Origin: Hyphomicrobiales bacterium
GTDB taxonomy: Bacteria; Pseudomonadota; Alphaproteobacteria; Rhizobiales; Rhizobiaceae
Direction of reading: 5' to 3'
Assembly (NCBI GenBank): GCA_900469615.1
Contig: UBYA01000010.1
Span: 181,597-245,596 of the forward strand
DNA: 64,000 nucleotides
In this document: in pieces, positions 45,137-55,447 of the stretch
Position numbering within the stretch: position 1 is the stretch's first letter
Layout of the letters: each line of letters opens with the position of its first letter
Notes under the pieces: generated by a model
Seen by the model: only the letters and a program-made list of their open reading frames with translations
The model's database searches: none
Told to the model about the DNA's origin: nothing
Position numbers and translations under genes: made by a program

Positions 45137-46933
45137 ATGTTGCAGAAATTCCAACCGCGCCGCCTCGGCGTCTTCTCGGCCCTATTCGACCTCGGTCGGT
45201 TCAGAGCATTGCTGCGCCGTGGCGAATTGGGACTTGTTTTCGCCGGCGCGCTGGTGGGGGTAGCCTCCGGTTGCGCCGTGACCACGATGAGCTTCATCTC
45301 GCGCAAGCTCCACAGCATCATCTACGGCATAACAGACTACGAACGCCTGAGCTCGGCGGCGGTGGCGATTCCCGACAAATCCGTGCTGCTGATAGCGCCC
45401 ATAGCGGGCGGCATCATCCTCGGCATACTGCTCTATATATTGTCGCGCACGCGCAAGAAGCCGATGGTCGACCCGATCGAAGCCAACGCGCTGCATGGCG
45501 GCCGCATGTCGCTCACCGACAGCATGCTGGTCGCCGTGCAAAACCTGATCTCGAACGGATTCGGCGCCTCGGTCGGGCTCGAGGCAGGCTATACGCAGCT
45601 TGCCGCCGGCATCGCCTCGAAGTTCGGCTACAAGATGCAGATGCGCCGGGCGGACCTGCGCATGCTCGTCGGCTGCGGCGCGGCCGGCGCCATTGCCGCC
45701 GCATTCAACGCACCGCTCACCGGCGCCTTCTATGCCTTCGAGCTGATTATCGGCAGCTATTCCATCCTGACCCTGACGCCGGTCGTCGTTTCGGCACTGA
45801 TATCGACGATGATCGCAAGGTTGCTCGCCGGCGACGATTTCGCCATCGACATCGATCATTTCGGCGCGATCGTTCCGGCGGACTATCTTCCGGCCGTCCT
45901 GCTCGGCGCCTTCTGTGCCGGCATCGGCATCCTGATCATGCAGGGCGTCGCCTGGGTCGAAGAGCTCGCACGCAAGAGTTCGATCGCACCGGCCTTCCGT
46001 CCCGCGCTGGGCGGCCTCGTCGTCGGGATGCTGGCGCTGATTTCGCCGCAGGTTCTGTCCGCGGGTCATGGCGCACTGCATCTTAACCTGTCGACGAACG
46101 CAACGCTGGGGGCGCTGGTCGGCCTCTTCATTCTGAAATCGCTGGCCTCCGCGGTATCGATCGGCTCCGGCTTCAGGGGCGGCCTGTTCTTCGCGTCGCT
46201 GTTCATGGGCGCGCTGCTCGGCAAGATCTTCGCCTATTGCGCCCCGTATCTCGATCACGCCACGCTGACGCCGGTCGTCTATGCCGTGGTCGGCATGAGT
46301 TCGCTGGCCGTCGCAATCATCGGCGGCCCGCTGACCATGACGTTCCTGGCGCTCGAAATCACCGGCGACTTTCCGATCACGGCGCTGGTGCTGGCGGCCG
46401 TCATCACCTCGTCGCTCGTGGTCCGCACGACCTTCGGCTACTCCTTCGCCACATGGCGCTTCCATCTGCGCGGGGAAAGCATCCGCAGCGCCCACGACGT
46501 CGGCTGGATCCGCAGCCTTACCGTCGCCCGCATGATGCGCCCCGACGTGCACACTGCAAGCGTCGGCATGAGCATCGAGGAGTTTCGCCGGAACTTTCCG
46601 ATCGGCTCGGCCCAGCGCGTCATCCTGGTCGACCAGAACGAGAAATATTCCGGAATGGTTCTCGTGCCAGACATCTACGCGAGCCCCGTGGAAAAGGACG
46701 ACGAGGAACACGGACTTTCCGACTTCATCCGGCATCGCAATGAATTCCTGCAGCCGCAGATGAACGCCAAGCAGGCCGCCGCCATGTTCGACCAGACCAA
46801 AAGCGAAGCGCTCGTCGTGGTCAACGACCTGATCGAGCGCAAGGTGATCGGCCTGCTGACGGAAAGCTATACGCTACGCCGCTACAGCGAAGAACTCGAC
46901 CGTCGACGCCGCGAAGTCTCGGGCGAGCTCTGA
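45137..46933 (+). CDS. ClC-family chloride channel/antiporter with CBS domains
   Basis: This 598-residue membrane protein has ten or more hydrophobic segments. Selectivity-filter regions are visible: SVGLEAGYTQLAAG (the G-x-E-x gating Glu), GAAGAIAAAFNAPLTGAFYAFE, and GFRGGLFFASLFMGALLG in place of GxFxP. From about residue 460 a cytoplasmic CBS pair follows (MMRPDVHTASVGMSIEEFRRNFP; core TASVGMSIEEF, then MNAKQAAAMFDQTKSEALVVV). It probably moves chloride in exchange for protons. It is monocistronic and converges on cobQ. Confidence 0.9.
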   Translation: MLQKFQPRRLGVFSALFDLGRFRALLRRGELGLVFAGALVGVASGCAVTTMSFISRKLHSIIYGITDYERLSSAAVAIPDKSVLLIAPIAGGIILGILLYILSRTRKKPMVDPIEANALHGGRMSLTDSMLVAVQNLISNGFGASVGLEAGYTQLAAGIASKFGYKMQMRRADLRMLVGCGAAGAIAAAFNAPLTGAFYAFELIIGSYSILTLTPVVVSALISTMIARLLAGDDFAIDIDHFGAIVPADYLPAVLLGAFCAGIGILIMQGVAWVEELARKSSIAPAFRPALGGLVVGMLALISPQVLSAGHGALHLNLSTNATLGALVGLFILKSLASAVSIGSGFRGGLFFASLFMGALLGKIFAYCAPYLDHATLTPVVYAVVGMSSLAVAIIGGPLTMTFLALEITGDFPITALVLAAVITSSLVVRTTFGYSFATWRFHLRGESIRSAHDVGWIRSLTVARMMRPDVHTASVGMSIEEFRRNFPIGSAQRVILVDQNEKYSGMVLVPDIYASPVEKDDEEHGLSDFIRHRNEFLQPQMNAKQAAAMFDQTKSEALVVVNDLIERKVIGLLTESYTLRRYSEELDRRRREVSGEL

Positions 46934-46978
46934 AGACTCGGCTGCGCAAGAGCGCCGCGCATGCCTGGTCGACACGCT

Positions 46979-48433
46979 TTACCGGACCAGGCTGTCGAGC
47001 CAGGCCGGATCGAGCACGCTCTCCAATTCGGCCGCGATGTCGTCCAGCGCCGTGTCGACACCGGCGCGGTAGTCCGTGCGCTCGCCGGCCAGACCAAAGC
47101 TTGCGAGCAGCCTTGCCCGATAGGCGTCGCTGCCGAACAACCCGTGCAGATATGTGCCCATGACGCGGCCGTCCGGCGACACCGCTCCGTCGGGCCGGCC
47201 GTCGATGACGGTCGAGGGCCGTTCGCAGTCGGCGCCGCGCGTCACGCCGAGATGGATCTCGTAGCCGGAGAGCGGCACGTCATATTCCTTCGATACGGCA
47301 AGGCTGTTGCGCACCGTCTTTTCCGGCGCCATCTCCGTCTCGATGTCCAGAAGACCCAATCCGGGCGTCTCGGTGAGCGATCCCTCGATGCCGAGCGGAT
47401 CGTGGACCATGCGGCCGAGCATCTGGTAGCCGCCGCAGATGCCGATGACACGGCCGCCCCTGCGCACATGCGCGGCGATATCGCGATCCCATCCCTGGGC
47501 GCGCAGATCGAGAAGATCACCGATCGTCGACTTGGAGCCCGGCAGCACCACAAGTCCTGCGTCGGCCGGCAAGCGCTCGCCGGCCCGGACGAAGACGAGA
47601 TCGACGTCGGGCTCCGCCCTCAGCGGATCTAGGTCGTCGAAATTGGCGATGCGCGACAGCACCGGCACGGCAACCTTCAACGCACCGGTGGAGCCGCGCG
47701 CAAGCCGCTCCAGGACGACGGAATCCTCAGCCGGCAGGCGGGCCGCTGCCTTCAGCCACGGCACGACGCCGTGGCACTGCCAGCCCGTAAAGCCGCCGAC
47801 AGCCTCTATGCCCTCCCCGAAGAGCGAGACATCGCCGCGAAACTTGTTGATGATGTAGCCGCGGATCATCCGCCGGTCTTCCTCCGGCAGGATATGATAG
47901 GTGCCGACCAGCGACGCGATCACGCCGCCGCGGTCTATGTCCCCGACCAGCACCACGGGCACGTTGGCGCGTGTCGCAAAACCCATATTGGCGATATCAC
48001 CCCGCCGCAGATTGATCTCGGCGGGGGACCCAGCTCCCTCCACGATGACGAGATCTGTTCCCGCACGCATCGCGGCGAAGCTTTCCAGCACCGCGCCGAG
48101 CAATTGCGGCTTGAGTGCCTGATAATCCCGTCCCTTGGCATGGCCCCAGACCTTGCCCTGCACGATAATCTGGCTACCCGTCTCCGACTGCGGCTTCAAA
48201 AGCACCGGGTTCATATGCACGGACGACGGCACGCGCGCCGCCAGCGACTGCAGCCATTGCGCCCGGCCAATCTCGCCCCCGTCCTCGGCAACGGCAGCAT
48301 TGTTGGACATGTTCTGCGGCTTGAACGGACGGACGCGCACGCCCCGGTTGGCGAACAGACGGCACAGTCCGGCGACCAATACCGTTTTTCCGACATCGGA
48401 GCCGGTCCCCTGCAGCATGATCGCCTTTGTCAT
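46979..48433 (-). CDS. cobQ: Cobyric acid synthase CobQ
   Basis: CobQ amidates four side chains of adenosylcobyrinic acid a,c-diamide. The 484-residue product starts [22 protein letters not shown] with the P-loop. [24 protein letters not shown] and [16 protein letters not shown] are family blocks. The glutaminase half has [22 protein letters not shown] with the nucleophile Cys, GYEIHLG and YLHGLF. It is separate from the other cob genes by the ClC gene and has its own upstream region; no B12 box is seen there. Confidence 0.96.
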   Translation of the reverse strand: MTKAIMLQGTGSDVGKTVLVAGLCRLFANRGVRVRPFKPQNMSNNAAVAEDGGEIGRAQWLQSLAARVPSSVHMNPVLLKPQSETGSQIIVQGKVWGHAKGRDYQALKPQLLGAVLESFAAMRAGTDLVIVEGAGSPAEINLRRGDIANMGFATRANVPVVLVGDIDRGGVIASLVGTYHILPEEDRRMIRGYIINKFRGDVSLFGEGIEAVGGFTGWQCHGVVPWLKAAARLPAEDSVVLERLARGSTGALKVAVPVLSRIANFDDLDPLRAEPDVDLVFVRAGERLPADAGLVVLPGSKSTIGDLLDLRAQGWDRDIAAHVRRGGRVIGICGGYQMLGRMVHDPLGIEGSLTETPGLGLLDIETEMAPEKTVRNSLAVSKEYDVPLSGYEIHLGVTRGADCERPSTVIDGRPDGAVSPDGRVMGTYLHGLFGSDAYRARLLASFGLAGERTDYRAGVDTALDDIAAELESVLDPAWLDSLVR

Positions 48434-48668
48434 TCCCCACCACCTCGATAGGCTGCAGCTACTGAAAACGCGGAGCTTCGCCTTGATTTCGCCGCGATCT
48501 TCAACCGCCGGAAACGGCCGTGACGATACAAAAATACATCACTTTCAATCATGCTCTATTTGCGACACCGGATGACGATTCCGTCCATTGTTAGTTCCGC
48601 GCAAGAGGATTATCTCCAGCGCGAAAACATACAACGAAACGGGCCGATCCGGCTCTGAGGATACCCCA
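48434..48668. other. Upstream region of cobQ
   Basis: 235 bp. No riboswitch core or recognised operator was found. The sequence is moderately AT-rich at about 48525-48560, a possible promoter. Confidence 0.35.
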
Positions 48669-48812
48669 ATGCTCTTCATCTTCAACAGACAGAATTCCAT
48701 CCAGATCGCCTGGAACGGCAAGGTTCCGACGTATCGTCCCGAGAGCCGCCTGCAGCAGCTGGACACGCGCTTCGGCATGATCGGCTTCATCCGCACGTAT
48801 AATGCCGGCTGA
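48669..48812 (+). CDS. Possible 47-residue protein, hypothetical
   Basis: A short open frame starts at ATG 48669 with GAGGA about 8 nt upstream. It would read LFIFNRQNSIQIAWNGKVPT then a polar tail (RPESRLQQLDTRFGMIGF). It has no signal peptide and no recognised family. The ribosome site and fairly even composition are the only support, so it may be spurious. Confidence 0.3.
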   Translation: MLFIFNRQNSIQIAWNGKVPTYRPESRLQQLDTRFGMIGFIRTYNAG

Positions 48813-49630
48813 GATCGCGTCAAGCCGCCCGTCCGATGCGTGAGAAGCCGCCACGCGACAGCGCCGGCGGCTTTATTCTGGATGCCCATCGAAAATTGAA
48901 AATTTGAGCCTGCGTGCCGCACCGGCCCCGGATCGTTTCAAAACGGGACCCTTTAAATGCGAAAACCGCGCGATCCCGAGATCGACGCGGTTTGCCAAAA
49001 ACGCCGGCTTCCCTGCACGTACACCGCAAGGTTCGCTTTCCCCGGTACGCACTACCTGATCCAGGGAAGCAGCGGTATGTCCCCCGCCACGCGTCGATTG
49101 ATAAACCGACATCGTTACCGGAGGGTTATTAAGTGCTTAAATTAGAGTGAATCCGAAAATTTTTTGAAAATTTTCCTCTTTGCGTTGAGAAATCGCAAAC
49201 GACGCAAATGAAACAAAAAACGTCTTTCAGGGACGCGGGATTTCGGCCGCATGTGACTTCGCCGGTATCCAAAAGCTCGATCGAAGCCGCGGCTTGCCCA
49301 TTTTGCAGCCGTGAATAGCAGAAAATAGGCTAATTCAGGCGCTTATATCGGCTTCTCCAAGAGGCACGATAACTCCAGCCGGCCGCCGGGCTGTTGATTT
49401 CTTCATTCAAATCCTTAGGCTGCCCGTCGTCGATGCAGAGAACATCCGGCCGGGACAAGATTCCGCGGTCGCAAAAAGACCAAGTGCACGACAGCAGCAA
49501 AGGGGACCGTACCGGCGTCGTCAGCGGCGTTAAACGGTTGTGGTTGGACCACGCTGACTGGGATCGGCAAACATCGAAAACATTGGGAGTCGATTCCACA
49601 ACGTAACGAAAAATTGGGAGACGATATCAA
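48813..49630. other. 818-bp intergenic region before the betaine transporter operon
   Basis: No convincing gene was found. At 49152-49178 is an AT-rich inverted repeat (GAAAATTTT-TT-GAAAATTTTC), possibly a promoter-linked regulatory site. Just before the transporter gene, a 20-bp segment around TTGGGAG is directly repeated (49575-49595 and 49607-49627). The length suggests a complex promoter or an unrecognised small RNA. Confidence 0.45.
49575..49627 (+). repeat. Direct repeat duplicating the ribosome-site region
   Basis: CGAAAACATTGGGAGTCGAT at 49575 and CGAAAAATTGGGAGACGAT at 49607 are two near-identical copies 32 bp apart. The second provides the Shine-Dalgarno (GGGAG) of the substrate-binding protein gene; the first has no start codon at the matching distance. 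Confidence 0.6.
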
Positions 49631-50629
49631 ATGAAGAAGCTTCTCGCTTCAGCCATCTTCGCCTTCGGCGCCTATGCATTGGCTGGCTCGGCGCATGCTG
49701 CGGATTGCGGCAACGTATCGATTGCTGAAATGAACTGGGCATCCGCAGGCGTGGCCGCCCAGGTCGACAAGATCATTCTGCAGAATGGCTACGGCTGCAA
49801 CGTTACCCTGGTGACGGGCGACACGCAGCCGACATTCACCTCCATGGACGAAAAGGGCGAGCCGGACGTCGCGCCGGAACTCTGGGTCAACGCCGTGCGC
49901 ACCGCGCTCGACAAGGCCGTGACCGAAGGCCGTCTGATCGAGGCTGCGCCGCTTCTGAGCGACGGCGGCGTCGAAGGCTGGTGGATTCCGAAATACCTCG
50001 CCGACGCCCATCCCGACATCAAGACCGTTCAGGACGCGCTGAAGCATCCCGAGCTCTTCCCGGCCCCCGAGGATCCGTCCAAGGGCGCTGTCTATGACTG
50101 CCCGGCGGGCTGGAACTGCCAGATCTCCACGACCAACCTGTACAAGGCCCTCGGCGCAGACAAGCTCGGCTTCACGCTGGTCGATACCGGTTCCGCCGCC
50201 GGCCTCGACGGCTCCATCGCCAACGCCTTCGAAAAGAAGATCGGCTGGCTCGGCTACTACTGGGCGCCGACCGCCATCCTCGGCAAATACGACATGGTTC
50301 GCCTGAGCTTCGACGTGCCCCACGACAAGAAGGAATGGGACGCCTGCACCGCGATTCAGGATTGCGCCAACCCGAAGGTGAACTCCTATCCGGTTTCGGA
50401 CGTCTATACCGTCGTGACCAAGGCCTTCGCCGACAAGGCCGGCATCGCCATGGACTATATGAAGACCCGCAAGTGGGATAACGCGACCGTCGGCAAGGTT
50501 CTCGCCTGGATGACCGACAATCAGGGCACCAACGAGGACGGCGCCAAGTACTTCCTCAAGACCTACCCCGACATGTGGACCAAGTGGGTTTCTCCGGACG
50601 TTGCCACCAAGGTCAAGGCTTCGCTCTAA
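49631..50629 (+). CDS. Periplasmic substrate-binding protein, glycine betaine/quaternary amine type
   Basis: This 332-residue OpuAC-fold protein has a signal peptide (LLASAIFAFGAYALAGSAHA) and a mature start near AADCGNVSIAEMNWASAG. Conserved blocks include VTGDTQPTFTSMDEKGEPDVAPELW (core: TQPTFTSMDEKGEPDVAPE) and GYYWAPTAILGKYDMVRL, rich in Trp and Tyr that could make an aromatic cage for a quaternary amine. It captures glycine betaine, proline betaine or a similar compound for the permease and ATPase encoded next. It differs from the choline-specific ChoX motif, so choline is less likely. A perfect stem-loop follows the gene. Confidence 0.88.
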   Translation: MKKLLASAIFAFGAYALAGSAHAADCGNVSIAEMNWASAGVAAQVDKIILQNGYGCNVTLVTGDTQPTFTSMDEKGEPDVAPELWVNAVRTALDKAVTEGRLIEAAPLLSDGGVEGWWIPKYLADAHPDIKTVQDALKHPELFPAPEDPSKGAVYDCPAGWNCQISTTNLYKALGADKLGFTLVDTGSAAGLDGSIANAFEKKIGWLGYYWAPTAILGKYDMVRLSFDVPHDKKEWDACTAIQDCANPKVNSYPVSDVYTVVTKAFADKAGIAMDYMKTRKWDNATVGKVLAWMTDNQGTNEDGAKYFLKTYPDMWTKWVSPDVATKVKASL

Positions 50630-50641
50630 TCCATGCTGCGG

Positions 50642-50673
50642 AATCGGCGGCGGGCCTGTGCCCGCCGCCGATT
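50642..50673 (+). other. Strong stem-loop after the substrate-binding protein gene
   Basis: AATCGGCGGCGGGC-CTGT-GCCCGCCGCCGATT is a perfect 14-bp stem 13 bp after the stop. It has no T-run. It probably protects the upstream message from 3' decay, raising binding-protein levels above those of the permease and ATPase. Confidence 0.75.
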
Positions 50674-50877
50674 TCACATTCGCAAGCCGCAAGGGAGATG
50701 ACGCTCATACCGACAGGGCGACGCGGCGCAAGGTCGCAACGAGTGCAGATCGGCGGGCGCGGATGTAGTAAGAATTCAGGGGCAGCCTGAAGAACCGGTC
50801 GCAGTGCTGCTAGACCATCCCGGTGTGAAGGCCACACGCCCGGACCAGGACAGAACCGGACTAAGAAGGGGAAATAC

Positions 50878-51789
50878 ATGGCTATCCAGTGTACGATCCT
50901 GCCGAATGTGCTCTGCAACTTTCCGGCAATAGATGAATCGCTCATACGCCTTGCGCGCAAGAATATCGACGACGGCTTCAGGGCGTCGGTGCGCGCCTAC
51001 GGCAACCTCATCGACGCCATCGTGCAGCCTCTGCAATGGTTTCTGAACTACCTGGAATGGATTTTCACCAATACGCCCTGGTTCATCATACTGATAGCCA
51101 TGATGCTCGTCGTCTATGCCGCCAGCCGCAACCTGAAGATTGTCGCCGGCACCGCGATCTCCATGCTTCTCATCGGCGTCTTCGGCCTCTGGACCGACAC
51201 GATGGTAACGCTCGCCATGGTGACGGTCTGTACGCTCATCGCCATTATCATCGGCCTGCCGATCGGCATATTCATGGCGCGCTCCGACCGGATGCAGTCG
51301 ATCGTCAATCCGATTCTCGATGTGATGCAGACGATGCCGAGCTTCGTCTATCTTATTCCCGTCGTCGTGATTTTCGGCATCGGGAAGGTTCCCGGCCTCA
51401 TCGCCGTCGTCATCTACGCCGTCCCTCCGATGATCCGCCTGACAAATCTCGGCATCCGCCTGGTGGACAAGGAAGTGCTCGAAGCCGCCGATGCCTTCGG
51501 GTCGTCGCATCGGCAGAAGCTGTTCAACGTGCAGATTCCCCTTGCTCTGCCCACCATCATGGCCGGCATCAACCAGACGATCATGATGTCGCTCGCCATG
51601 GTCGTCGTCGCCTCCATGGTCGGCGTCGGCGGACTGGGCAAGAACACCCTGCAGGCGATCAACAACCAGTTCTTTACCGTCGGTTTCCTCAACGGTTTCG
51701 CGCTGGTCGCCATTGCCATCATTTTCGACCGGACGAGCCAGGCCTATGGCAGACGGCTCCAGAAGCACTCGGAGGTCATTCATGGCTAG
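50878..51789 (+). CDS. Betaine-type ABC transporter permease, ProW family
   Basis: This 303-residue inner-membrane permease has about six to seven hydrophobic segments. The BPD-type coupling loop EAADAFGSSHRQKLFNVQIPLALPTIMAGI (core: EAADAFGSSHRQKLFNVQIP) contacts the ATPase. VVASMVGVGGLGKNTLQAI is the ProW/OpuAB end motif. An N-terminal extension of ~90 residues with Cys (TILPNVLCNFP) precedes the membrane core. AAGGGG lies before the ATG. Its 3' end overlaps the ATPase gene by 8 bp. Confidence 0.92.
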   Translation: MAIQCTILPNVLCNFPAIDESLIRLARKNIDDGFRASVRAYGNLIDAIVQPLQWFLNYLEWIFTNTPWFIILIAMMLVVYAASRNLKIVAGTAISMLLIGVFGLWTDTMVTLAMVTVCTLIAIIIGLPIGIFMARSDRMQSIVNPILDVMQTMPSFVYLIPVVVIFGIGKVPGLIAVVIYAVPPMIRLTNLGIRLVDKEVLEAADAFGSSHRQKLFNVQIPLALPTIMAGINQTIMMSLAMVVVASMVGVGGLGKNTLQAINNQFFTVGFLNGFALVAIAIIFDRTSQAYGRRLQKHSEVIHG

Positions 51790-52834
51790 TCACGCGATCC
51801 AGATAAAGAACCTCTACAAGATTTTTGGCCGCCGCGGACGCGACTATGTCGAGCAGGTCAAAAACGGCATGGGCAAGGCCGAGCTCAACGAAACGCACGG
51901 GCATGTGCTCGGTTTGCAGGACATCAGCATCGACATGCCTGCCGGTGCCATCACCGTCGTCATGGGCCTCTCCGGCTCCGGCAAGTCGACGCTCATCCGC
52001 CACATCAACCGGCTGATCGAGCCGACCGTCGGCGAAGTCCTCTACGACGGTGTCGACGTCTGCAAGATGAGCGAAAACGACCTGCGCGAATTCCGCCGTC
52101 ACAAGACGGCGATGGTGTTCCAGAAATTCGCCCTGCTGCCGCACCGCACGGTGATAGAGAACACGATTTACGGGCTGGATATCCAGGGCGTGCCGCGCGC
52201 CGAAAGCGAGAAGAAAGGCCAATACTGGATCGAGCGCGTCGGCCTCAAAGGCTTCGAAAGACACTATCCGAACCAGCTTTCGGGCGGCATGCAGCAGCGT
52301 GTCGGGCTTGCCCGCGCACTCACCAACGACGCCGACATCCTGTTGATGGACGAAGCCTATTCGGCACTCGATCCGCTGATCCGCGTGGATATGCAGACCG
52401 TATTGCTCGATCTGCAGAAGGAACTGAAGAAGACGGTCGTCTTCATCACCCACGATCTCGACGAGGCGCTGCGTCTCGGCGACAAGATCGCGATCCTGCG
52501 CGACGGCAAGGTCGTGCAGCAGGGAACCGGCCAGCAGATCGTGCTGCAGCCGGCCGACGATTATATCACCGCCTTCGTCAAGGAGGTGAATCGCGGCCGC
52601 GTCATCCAGGCACAGACGATCATGAAGCCGTTTGCGGGAGAGCCGGCCGGTGCACGCGTGCCCGGCGACATGACCCTGGAAGCCGCCGCCAAGCAGATAA
52701 CCGATGCGGGTCAGACCGGTGCCATCGTCACCGATGCGGCCGGCAAGCCGATCGGCATCATAGACCTGCAAAGCATCATTGCCGCCATGGTCACGCCGAC
52801 GACGCACGAGACCGCACAGATGGCTGCCGCCTGA
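51782..52834 (+). CDS. Betaine-type ABC transporter ATPase, ProV family with CBS domain
   Basis: This 350-residue ATPase has an N-terminal extension (IFGRRGRDYVEQVKNG) typical of ProV/OpuAA, Walker A GLSGSGKSTL, Q-loop VFQKFALLPHRTV, signature LSGGMQQRVGLARAL, Walker B ILLMDEAYSALDP and the H-loop FITHDLDEAL. A C-terminal CBS-like segment (MTLEAAAKQITDAGQTGAIV) may sense ionic strength, as in OpuA. The start ATG at 51782 lies within the permease gene, giving an 8-bp overlap. It powers osmoprotectant or methyl-donor uptake. Confidence 0.93.
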   Translation: MASHAIQIKNLYKIFGRRGRDYVEQVKNGMGKAELNETHGHVLGLQDISIDMPAGAITVVMGLSGSGKSTLIRHINRLIEPTVGEVLYDGVDVCKMSENDLREFRRHKTAMVFQKFALLPHRTVIENTIYGLDIQGVPRAESEKKGQYWIERVGLKGFERHYPNQLSGGMQQRVGLARALTNDADILLMDEAYSALDPLIRVDMQTVLLDLQKELKKTVVFITHDLDEALRLGDKIAILRDGKVVQQGTGQQIVLQPADDYITAFVKEVNRGRVIQAQTIMKPFAGEPAGARVPGDMTLEAAAKQITDAGQTGAIVTDAAGKPIGIIDLQSIIAAMVTPTTHETAQMAAA

Positions 52835-52855
52835 ATGCGGCCTCTTCCAAAGAGA

Positions 52856-52882
52856 AAGCGCCCTTCACAAGGGCGCTTTTTT
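52856..52882 (+). terminator. Rho-independent terminator of the betaine transporter operon
   Basis: AAGCGCCCTT-CAC-AAGGGCGCTT followed by TTTT, 22 bp after the ATPase stop. It is a perfect 10-bp stem. Confidence 0.9.
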
Positions 52883-52937
52883 CGTGATCGCTGCGGCACT
52901 GCGGCATCTTAGGGAGAACGACGTCGCCATTGTACAC

Positions 52938-52957
52938 ACATAAAGAAATGTTTATAT
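52938..52957. promoter_or_regulatory. Imperfect palindrome before bmt, possible operator
   Basis: ACATAAAGAAATGTTTATAT has 14 of 20 positions symmetric, centred 45 bp upstream of the bmt start. It resembles regulator sites of methionine-cycle genes (for example ArsR-type SahR), but that assignment is inference. Confidence 0.4.
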
Positions 52958-52991
52958 CTGCATTTGACACCCGATTATCCGAGGACACGCC

Positions 52992-54005
52992 ATGACCGCA
53001 GCCACCAATCCCTTGACCAAACTCCTTGCCGAAAAGGGCGTGTTGCTTGCCGACGGAGCAACGGGCACCAATCTCTTCGCCATGGGCCTGGAAGCCGGCG
53101 AAGCGCCCGAGCTATGGAACGAACAACATCCGGAGCGGATCACGAAGCTGCATCAGGATTTCGTCGATGCCGGCGCCGACATCATCCTCACCAACACCTT
53201 CGGCGGCACGCGTCACCGCCTGAAGCTGCATCACGCGCAGGATCGCGTGCACAGCCTCAACAAGACGGCGGCAGAGATTGCCCGTGCCGTGGCCGACAAG
53301 GCCGAACGCAAGGTTATCGTCGCCGGTTCCGTGGGACCGACGGGAGAACTTTTGATGCCGCTCGGCGCCTTGACCTATGAAGACGCCGTTGCAGCCTTCG
53401 TCGAGCAGATCGAGGGCCTGCAGGCCGGCGGCGCCGACGTCGCCTGGATCGAAACCATGTCGTCGCCGGAGGAAATCCGCGCCGCCGCCGAAGCCGCCGC
53501 CAAGGTTGGCCTGCCCTACACCTATACCGGTTCGTTCGATACGGCCGGCAAGACCATGATGGGCCTGCATCCGAAAGACATCCACGCCGTCGCCACGGAT
53601 ATCGGCGACGGTCCGCTCGCCGTCGGCGCCAACTGCGGCGTCGGCGCCTCCGATATCCTGTCGAGCTTGCTCGATATGACCGAGGCAGATTCAGCCGCGA
53701 CCATCATCGTCAAGGGCAATTGCGGCATTCCCGAATATCGCGGCGCCGAAATCCACTACTCGGGTACGCCGCCGCTGATGGCCGACTATGCCCGCCTTGC
53801 CCGCGACGCGGGCGCCAGGATCATCGGCGGCTGCTGCGGCACCTCTTGCGGCCATCTCGCCGCCATGCGGCAGGCGCTCGACAGCTACACGCCCGGCCCT
53901 CGCCCGACATTGGAGACGATCATCGAAAGGATCGGCCCGCTGCGTAACAAGACCGCCAACGAAGGCCCTGCCGCGCCCGCGCGCGAACGCCGCAGACGGT
54001 CCTGA
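52992..54005 (+). CDS. bmt: Betaine/S-methyl donor-homocysteine S-methyltransferase
   Basis: The enzyme transfers a methyl group, probably from glycine betaine, to homocysteine to form methionine. The 337-residue TIM-barrel product has LADGATGTNLFAMGL near the start, ILTNTFGGTRHRLKLH, AGSVGPTGELL and the zinc site formed by GANCGVGASD and IIGGCCGTSCGH. The neighbouring betaine-type importer supports betaine as methyl donor, as described for the rhizobial Bmt enzyme. GAGGA precedes the ATG. It is a separate transcript, because a terminator lies between it and the transporter. Confidence 0.92.
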   Translation: MTAATNPLTKLLAEKGVLLADGATGTNLFAMGLEAGEAPELWNEQHPERITKLHQDFVDAGADIILTNTFGGTRHRLKLHHAQDRVHSLNKTAAEIARAVADKAERKVIVAGSVGPTGELLMPLGALTYEDAVAAFVEQIEGLQAGGADVAWIETMSSPEEIRAAAEAAAKVGLPYTYTGSFDTAGKTMMGLHPKDIHAVATDIGDGPLAVGANCGVGASDILSSLLDMTEADSAATIIVKGNCGIPEYRGAEIHYSGTPPLMADYARLARDAGARIIGGCCGTSCGHLAAMRQALDSYTPGPRPTLETIIERIGPLRNKTANEGPAAPARERRRRS

Positions 54006-54014
54006 GGAAACAGA

Positions 54015-54040
54015 AAAAAGCCCGGTCATCCGGGCTTTTC
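54015..54040. terminator. Bidirectional terminator between bmt and glf
   Basis: AAAAAAGCCCGG-TCAT-CCGGGCTTTT: the A-run and T-run on opposite sides let it terminate both the convergent bmt and glf transcripts. Confidence 0.85.
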
Positions 54041-54107
54041 TCCTTGTGTCGAACGTCTTCGCAGGGACCCGTCCGGCATCGCCCTTCGGCCGATGCCGGA
54101 GCGCCGC

Positions 54108-55295
<1,188 letters not shown>

Positions 55296-55447
55296 TCAGC
55301 GCCGGAAAATCTCGGACGGTGGTTATAACCAATGGATTAGCCGATATGGGCGCCTGTCATGGCGCGTGAGCCTGCCGTCATGACCGGTCACTGCACTCGA
55401 TCCGATGATCCGGCTGGAAACGCTGCAACGCCGGATATCATCGACAT

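Noticed and set aside
45182..46735. A 517-codon minus-strand open frame opposite the ClC channel gene
   Set aside because: The sense frame has clear membrane and CBS features; the antisense product is highly charged and unlike any protein family.
49394..49606. Small open frames between the cobQ region and the betaine-binding protein gene
   Set aside because: No usable ribosome sites, no family resemblance, and overlapping frames on both strands of similar quality.
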